Assembly: GCA_018820275.1 (NCBI GenBank)
Contig: JAHJOO010000030.1
Location: 1 to 37,134, forward strand
Length of the DNA stretch: 37,134 nt
Direction of reading: 5' to 3'
Source of the DNA: Alphaproteobacteria bacterium
GTDB taxonomy: Bacteria; Pseudomonadota; Alphaproteobacteria; Caulobacterales; Caulobacteraceae
Shown: positions 32,867 through 37,134 of the stretch, piece by piece
How positions within the stretch are numbered: position 1 is the stretch's first letter
Layout: each line of letters starts with the position of its first letter
Position numbers and translations under genes: made by a program
The notes under the pieces: model-generated
What the model was told of the DNA's origin: nothing
Databases searched by the model: none
Seen by the model: only the letters and a program-made list of their open reading frames with translations

Positions 32867-33591
32867 TGCTCGCCGCCCTGACCGTCGAGGCCCGAAAGCT
32901 GAACCGCTCGCTGGCCCTGTTGCTGGCGCTCGCCGCGCCGTGCCTGATCGGCATCTTCGCCTTCTTCAACATCAGTCGGTTCGACCGGCCCGGGCCCTGG
33001 GAGCAGTGGCTGACCACGTCCGTGGGCATCTGGGCCTTCTTCATGTTGCCGATGAGCGTCACGGCCCTGACAGCGCTCGTCGCCCAGATGGAGCATGCGC
33101 CCCGGGCCTGGGACCACCTCCGCAGCCTGCCCGTGCCGCGCTGGCGCCTCTACTCGGCGAAGCTGGCCTGCGTGCTCGGTCTCGTCGTTCTCATGAGCGT
33201 GTTCAACCTCGCCATCACCTACGGCGCGGTAGAGTTGGCGGCCACGCTGAAACCCGCGATCCGCCCCACCGGTCAGGCGGACTTCGCGGGCACGGCCTGG
33301 GTCCTGACCAAGGTTCTGGCCGCCGCCCTGCTGATGATCGCCATCCAGTTCTGGACCGCGATGCGGTTCGCCAGCTTCGTGCCGGCGCTGGCCATCGGCA
33401 TCGGCGGCACCTTCTTCTCGGTGGTCGCGACGGCGGCCAAGCAGGGGGTCTTCTTCCCCTGGCAGATGCCGGTCAACATGCTGGCGACCGAGGCTTGGCG
33501 CGTGAACACGGCGCTGGGGCTGGGCGCGGGTCTGGGCACGGTGGTCCTGATTGCCGCCGTCGCCCACCTCAGCGCGCGGGAGGTCAGGTGA
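32866..33591 (+). CDS. ABC-2 transporter permease
   Basis: A 241-residue membrane protein with six probable helices (about 15-35, 45-68, 103-125, 140-165, 170-195, 215-235). It resembles the immunity-type ABC-2 permeases (EpiE/MutE or bacitracin group), with an early LTVEARKLNRSLALLL and a WDHLRSLPVPRWRLYSAKL cytoplasmic segment. It starts at ATG 32866, sharing one base with the ATPase stop, and is the partner of that protein. It converges with bfr. Substrate not known. Confidence 0.85.
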   Translation: MLAALTVEARKLNRSLALLLALAAPCLIGIFAFFNISRFDRPGPWEQWLTTSVGIWAFFMLPMSVTALTALVAQMEHAPRAWDHLRSLPVPRWRLYSAKLACVLGLVVLMSVFNLAITYGAVELAATLKPAIRPTGQADFAGTAWVLTKVLAAALLMIAIQFWTAMRFASFVPALAIGIGGTFFSVVATAAKQGVFFPWQMPVNMLATEAWRVNTALGLGAGLGTVVLIAAVAHLSAREVR

Positions 33592-33597
33592 GGGAGA

Positions 33598-34098
33598 TCA
33601 CTGCCCCGTCGCCGACCCGTCGGGTCCGATCTCGCCCAGCGACGACTGGATGTAGTTGGGCTCGCCCATCATCTCGATCAGCTTGAACTGGTTCTCGAGG
33701 AAGTCGATGTGCTCCTCGGTGTCCGACAGGATCCGCTGCAGGATCTCGCGGCCAACGTAGTCGCGCGCCTCCTCGAACTGGGCGATGCCGGCGATCAGGG
33801 TCTCCCGCCCGCCGTATTCCAGCTGCAGGTCGGCGCCGAGGCATTCGACCACGGTCTCGCCGATCTTCAGCTTGTGCAGGTCCTGGAGGTTGGGCAGGCC
33901 GTCGAGGAACAGCACGCGTTTGATCAGCATGTCGGCGTGCTTCATCTCGCCGATGGACTCGTCATAGACGACCTGGCCGAGGTGCTTCAGGCCCCAGCTC
34001 TCGAACATGCGGGCGTGCAGGAAGTACTGGTTCACCGCCGTGAGCTCGTTGGTGAGCACCGCGTTGAGCGTGCGGATGATCGCGGGGTCGGCCTTCAT
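33598..34098 (-). CDS. bfr: Bacterioferritin
   Basis: Forms a 24-subunit iron-storage shell. The 166-residue protein has all recognised residues: ferroxidase ligands E18 (in TNELTAVNQYF), E51, H54, E94 and the EEH near residue 127-130, and the heme ligand M52 in EMKHAD. A GLPNLQDL block is also typical. It differs from non-heme ferritins by this Met. bfd lies upstream on the same strand, and a palindrome between them may control iron response. The C-terminal dozen residues extend beyond the usual end. Confidence 0.96.
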   Translation of the reverse strand: MKADPAIIRTLNAVLTNELTAVNQYFLHARMFESWGLKHLGQVVYDESIGEMKHADMLIKRVLFLDGLPNLQDLHKLKIGETVVECLGADLQLEYGGRETLIAGIAQFEEARDYVGREILQRILSDTEEHIDFLENQFKLIEMMGEPNYIQSSLGEIGPDGSATGQ

Positions 34099-34195
34099 GA
34101 TCGCTGTCCTTGGTCGGCGCCGGCCGGGGAGGGCCGTGAGTCCGCGTCAGGATAGCACGCCATCCCGGGAAGTCTTCACCTGCGAACTCTTATCA

Positions 34196-34212
34196 TCGCA
34201 TTGAAAATGCGA
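34196..34212. promoter_or_regulatory. Palindrome between bfd and bfr
   Basis: Seven-base perfect arms TCGCATT and AATGCGA around GAA, placed 98 bases before the bfr start and 18 bases after the bfd stop. No T-run follows on the bfd strand, so a terminator is less likely than a binding site. It has a partial likeness to an iron-regulator box. Confidence 0.4.
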
Positions 34213-34229
34213 GTGAAAGTCGGGAGCGG

Positions 34230-34415
34230 CTATTCGGCCGCCATGGCCCAGGCCTGACGCGTCTCGTCGATCATCTTCCGCATGTCGCACACGCACTTGG
34301 CGCACTGCGCCTGGCACTGATGACGCGCGAAGACGTCGCGCGGGCGCGACGCCCCGGCCTCGATGGCCTGGCGGACGTCACGCTGGCGAAGACCGTTGCA
34401 GTTGCAGACGTACAA
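34230..34415 (-). CDS. bfd: Bacterioferritin-associated ferredoxin
   Basis: A 61-residue 2Fe-2S protein that reduces bacterioferritin heme so that stored iron is released. The cluster ligands are C4 and C6 (VCNCNGL) with C38 and C41 (CAKC), the standard CXC...CXXC arrangement of Bfd. Extra cysteines are at 34 and 43. The ATG at 34415 is the only sensible start. It is transcribed toward bfr, and a Fur-like box lies 59 bases upstream. Confidence 0.95.
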   Translation of the reverse strand: MYVCNCNGLRQRDVRQAIEAGASRPRDVFARHQCQAQCAKCVCDMRKMIDETRQAWAMAAE

Positions 34416-34473
34416 GAGACGAACCCGACCCGAAGATGCGACTGGTTCGCTTTAACAGGTTGGGCGCGGCGAT

Positions 34474-34488
34474 TGCAAGTCGTTCGCA
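34474..34488. promoter_or_regulatory. Fur-box-like sequence upstream of bfd and thiE
   Basis: TGCAAGTCGTTCGCA differs from the alphaproteobacterial Fur pattern TGCAAAT-N-ATTTGCA at three of fourteen defined positions. It sits 59 bases before the bfd start and 44 bases before the thiE start on the other strand. Iron control of bfd is common in other bacteria, so the site is plausible, but the match is by eye only. Confidence 0.45.
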
Positions 34489-34531
34489 CGCTGCCGGTTG
34501 ACGCCCGTGTCCGGGCGCGGGAGGAGGGCGC

Positions 34532-35185
34532 ATGACCACCGCGCGACCGGCCTGCCGCCTGTATCTGATCACCCCGCCGTCGATCAACGATCTCGACGCC
34601 TTCGCCGCCGCGCTCGAGGCCGCGCTGGCCGCCGGCGACGTGGCGGCGTTGCAGATCCGGTTGAAGCCGGCGACCGACGACCAGATCGCGGCGGCCGTCC
34701 GCCGGCTGGCGCCGATCGCCCGGGCCCGCGACGTGGCCGTGATCCTGAACGACCGGCCCGACCTGGCCCTCCAGCTGGGCTGCGACGGGGTGCACGTGGG
34801 GCAGGACGACGCCTCCGTCGCCGGGGCGCGCCGCCTGATGGGGCCCCAGGCCATGATCGGGGCGACCTGCCACGACAGCCGCCACCTCGCCATGGAGGCG
34901 GCCGAGGCCGGCGCCGACTACGTGGCCTTCGGGGCCTTCTTCCCGACGACGACCAAGGCGACGACGCACCGGCCGGATCCCGAAATCCTGACGATCTGGC
35001 AGGAGACGATGGAGATTCCCTGCGTCGCCATCGGCGGCGTCACCCCGGACAACGCGGCGGGCCTCGCCCGCGCCGGCGCCGACTTCGTCGCGGTCAGCGC
35101 CGCGGTCTGGGCGCACGTCGACGGACCCGCGGCCGCGGTGCGGGCGTTCGGCCGGGTCCTGGCCGGCGACGCAGGGGATCATTAG
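34532..35185 (+). CDS. thiE: Thiamine phosphate synthase
   Basis: Joins the thiazole and pyrimidine halves of thiamine. The 217-residue TIM barrel starts with LYLITPP near residue 11 and has [35 protein letters not shown] with the phosphate-binding Thr residues, and a final [13 protein letters not shown] 34532 is supported by a GGAGGAGGG. No TPP riboswitch or other thi gene is visible next to it, which is unusual for thi operons but not rare for thiE alone. Confidence 0.92.
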   Translation: MTTARPACRLYLITPPSINDLDAFAAALEAALAAGDVAALQIRLKPATDDQIAAAVRRLAPIARARDVAVILNDRPDLALQLGCDGVHVGQDDASVAGARRLMGPQAMIGATCHDSRHLAMEAAEAGADYVAFGAFFPTTTKATTHRPDPEILTIWQETMEIPCVAIGGVTPDNAAGLARAGADFVAVSAAVWAHVDGPAAAVRAFGRVLAGDAGDH

Positions 35186-35235
35186 TAAACCTGTGGTTCA
35201 TTCGGGGCAGTTCGATCCGCCCGAGTGACCTTCCC

Positions 35236-36924
35236 ATGCCCCTGAGCCGCGTGCTCGACACGGCTGACCCCGTCCCCGACGTCGCGTCGTCGCGCGCGTC
35301 GACCGTCCCGGCTTCCCAGGGGGCTTCAGCCTTCTTCGCCCAGCCGCTCGTGCCCATCCTGACGGCGGTCGGCGTCCTGATCCTGGTGGTGGCGGCCATC
35401 AGTTTCGCTCGCTCGGCGGGCCTGGTCGCGGCGCTCTGGGGCGCGGGCGGTCTGGCGGTGGCGGTCTGGCTCAGGACCGGGCGCGACCGCGCCTATGACC
35501 TCTGCTTCGGCGGCCTGCTGATGGTCGGCATCCTTGCCGGCGAGATCCTCGCCGGCAATTCGCCCGGACTGTCGGTCGTCTTCACTGTCGCGAACATGAT
35601 CGAGATCGTCGGCGCGGTGCTGCTGATCCGCCGGTTCGCCCCCACGCTGAACCTGTCCACCGTCGACGGTGCCATCCGGTTCCTGATGGCCGGTGCCGTG
35701 CTGGCGCCGATCCCGGCCGCCCTCTTCACCACCGTCTGGCTCACCGCCACCGCCGGTGCCGATCCGGTCGCCTCGTTCCAGACCTGGTGGTTCGGGCATG
35801 CGCTCGGCATCGCCGTGTTCGGCGCCTTCGGCGTCTCGCTGACCCGGTCGCACCTCGCCGCCCTGCGGCGCCCGTGGCGCGCGGTCGAGGCGGGCGTCCT
35901 GATGATCCTCGTCGTGGCCGTAGCCGCCGAGGTCTTCGTCCTGATCCGGTCGCCGGTGGGCTTCGCTATCATTCCGGTGATGATCCTCGTCGCGGTCCGT
36001 CTGAGGGTCCTCGGCATCGCGGCAGCGCTGGTGATCGTGACGCTCGCGGCCGTCGGCGGGGCGATGGCCGGGTTGGGCCCCTTCGCCGGACCGGGAGTCG
36101 AACTTGCCGACCGGGCCGTCCTGGCCCAGATCATGGTGTTCCTCGGCTGCCTGCCGATCTTCCTGATCGCCGCCCTTCTGGAGGAGCGCGACGCCCTCGC
36201 CGAGCGCGCCCGCCTGGGCCGCGCCCGCGCCGAGGCGGCGTCGGAGGCCAAGTCGCGCCTGCTCGCCAACGTCGCCCATGAGATCAAGAGCCCTATCGCG
36301 GGCGTCATCGGCATCGGCGACCTGTGGAAGGGCGGTCAGCTCGGGCCCGTCACGCCGGCCCAGGCCGAGATGGCGGACATGCTCGTCAGGACGGCGCGGC
36401 AGGTCGAGGCGCTGGCCCACGACCTGCTGGACGTGGCGCGGGCCGAGTCCGGCGCGGTCAAGGTCGACCTGCGACCCACCGACGTCCCCGGTCTGCTGGA
36501 AGACGTGCGCCGCGCGGTGGCGCTCCAGCCCGGGGCGGCCGGTCTGCGACTGGAGATGGACTGCGCCGGCGACGGCCTGGTCGCCCTGGCCGATTCCCAG
36601 CGTCTGGCGCAGGTGGTCGGCAATCTCGCCAGCAACGCCGTGAAGTACGGGGCCCCGGGCGGAATGGTGCGCTTCGCGGCGCTCCGGATCCCCCGCGGCG
36701 TGCGGATCGAGATCACGGACCGGGGGCCCGGTCTGAGCCTGCAGAAGCAGGCCCAGCTGTTCGAGCCCTTCAACCGCCTGGGACTGGAGCGGTCGGCCAT
36801 CGAGGGCCACGGCATCGGTCTGGCGCTGGCCAAGCGGCTGACCGAGCTTCAGGGCGGGGTCATCGGCGTGACCTCGACGCCCGGCGCCGGGGCCACCTTC
36901 TGGATCGAACTGCCGGCCGCCTGA
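35236..36924 (+). CDS. Membrane-bound sensor histidine kinase with MASE1-like domain
   Basis: A 562-residue kinase. Residues about 40-320 hold eight or so membrane helices resembling a MASE1 sensor. The HisKA helix carries LLANVAHEIKSPIAGV with phospho-acceptor H348, directly followed by a Glu. The ATPase domain has the N box VVGNLASNAVKYGAPGG, G1 EITDRGPGLS, F box LFEPFNRLG and G2 EGHGIGLALAKRL. No receiver domain is fused and no response regulator lies in the window, so its partner is elsewhere. The start is ATG 35236; its ribosome binding site is poor. Longer readings run through thiE in another frame and were rejected. The signal is unknown. Confidence 0.88.
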   Translation: MPLSRVLDTADPVPDVASSRASTVPASQGASAFFAQPLVPILTAVGVLILVVAAISFARSAGLVAALWGAGGLAVAVWLRTGRDRAYDLCFGGLLMVGILAGEILAGNSPGLSVVFTVANMIEIVGAVLLIRRFAPTLNLSTVDGAIRFLMAGAVLAPIPAALFTTVWLTATAGADPVASFQTWWFGHALGIAVFGAFGVSLTRSHLAALRRPWRAVEAGVLMILVVAVAAEVFVLIRSPVGFAIIPVMILVAVRLRVLGIAAALVIVTLAAVGGAMAGLGPFAGPGVELADRAVLAQIMVFLGCLPIFLIAALLEERDALAERARLGRARAEAASEAKSRLLANVAHEIKSPIAGVIGIGDLWKGGQLGPVTPAQAEMADMLVRTARQVEALAHDLLDVARAESGAVKVDLRPTDVPGLLEDVRRAVALQPGAAGLRLEMDCAGDGLVALADSQRLAQVVGNLASNAVKYGAPGGMVRFAALRIPRGVRIEITDRGPGLSLQKQAQLFEPFNRLGLERSAIEGHGIGLALAKRLTELQGGVIGVTSTPGAGATFWIELPAA

Positions 36925-36971
36925 GCCCCGCCGCGCTTGCCGGACGGGCGCGAAGGGAGGAAGCTGCGGGC

Positions 36972-37134
36972 ATGACCCGTCATCGCCTCGCCCTCGCCGC
37001 CGCCCTCGTGACCCTGGCCCCGGCCGGCGTCGCCGCGGCCCAGTCCACGCCGGACTACACCGCAGATCTCAACGCCGCACCGGGCCGGCCGGCCGCGTCG
37101 AGCCCCGCGCCGGCCGCCATCGCGCCGCCCCGGC
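36972..37134 (+). CDS. N-terminal part of a secreted protein, cut by the window end
   Basis: An ATG at 36972 with GGGAGG eleven bases upstream opens a reading frame that runs off the window. The first 24 residues are a clear signal peptide (basic MTRHR, then a hydrophobic run ending VAAAQ). The next 30 are rich in Ala and Pro, so they look like a disordered linker. No domain is reached, so no function can be given. It follows the histidine kinase by 47 bases. Confidence 0.7.
   Translation, partial: MTRHRLALAAALVTLAPAGVAAAQSTPDYTADLNAAPGRPAASSPAPAAIAPPR

Noticed and set aside
32866..33591. Lantibiotic immunity locus
   Set aside because: The ABC-2 pair resembles immunity transporters, but no precursor peptide, modification enzyme or other immunity gene is nearby.
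34498..35235. Long N-terminal extension of the histidine kinase through thiE
   Set aside because: It is the +2 shadow of thiE, made of Arg/Gly-rich sequence; the kinase begins at ATG 35236 just before its membrane region.
1..37134. Mobile elements, CRISPR arrays, prophage or secondary-metabolite cluster
   Set aside because: No transposase, integrase, spaced repeats, phage structural genes or biosynthetic modules were seen by reading both strands.

Overview
The window is a high-GC (about 70%), densely packed chromosomal segment from an alphaproteobacterium, most likely Caulobacteraceae and probably Brevundimonas or a close relative. The grounds are family-level and come from the translations. 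They include the alphaproteobacterial cell-cycle proteins TrcR (DUF1013) and RcdA (DUF1465), a cysteine-free bL31, several small alphaproteobacterial DUF proteins (DUF3297, DUF465 twice, DUF1192), and a TTAA-N7-TTAA sequence of the kind bound by CtrA. I see no insertion sequence, integrase, prophage, CRISPR array or rRNA. The region reads as core chromosome with a few accessory elements, not as a genomic island.

Layout. 1-6.6 kb (mostly + strand): the proline-rich tail of a truncated gene, DUF3297, a secreted M28 peptidase, tRNA-Leu(UAA), a PafA-type periplasmic alkaline phosphatase, pyruvate kinase, a solitary D12-class adenine methylase and a small membrane protein. 6.6-10.2 kb (- strand): a tight natA-natB-tag-rnhB operon pairing an ABC-2 exporter with two nucleic-acid maintenance enzymes. 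10.4-13.4 kb: a small membrane protein, a LytM (M23) peptidase and a GDSL esterase autotransporter. 13.5-15.8 kb: purEK, divergent from a minimal diguanylate cyclase. 15.8-20.9 kb: DUF465, TIGR02444, ubiX, a second DUF465, trcR, a secreted CVNH plus beta/gamma-crystallin protein, a quinone oxidoreductase, DUF1192 and rcdA. 20.9-27.7 kb: an L,D-transpeptidase, rpmE, an ABC exporter, a periplasmic glycerophosphodiesterase, a TPR-like protein, an inositol monophosphatase and efp. 27.8-31.0 kb (- strand): a CioAB-type cytochrome bd operon with a 56-residue DUF2474/CydX-like subunit and a possible TspO-like membrane protein. 31.1-33.6 kb: a DUF2975/XRE pair divergent from an ABC-2 transporter, sharing an AT-rich promoter. 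33.6-37.1 kb: bfr and bfd (iron storage and release), thiE, a MASE1 histidine kinase and the start of a secreted protein.

How they work together. Envelope biology is strongly represented: L,D-transpeptidase, LytM, autotransporter, phosphatase, glycerophosphodiesterase and three ABC systems. Two established control points of the CtrA cell-cycle circuit (TrcR and RcdA) lie 2.2 kb apart. A CtrA-like box at 31.86 kb suggests that the DUF2975/XRE and ABC-2 module may be cell-cycle controlled. The most promising under-described items are that module with its repeat-rich promoter, the lectin/crystallin fusion secreted protein, the four-gene cytochrome bd operon with the TspO-like tail gene, and the orphan D12 methylase. 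All of these are inferences from sequence reading alone; no database search was run.
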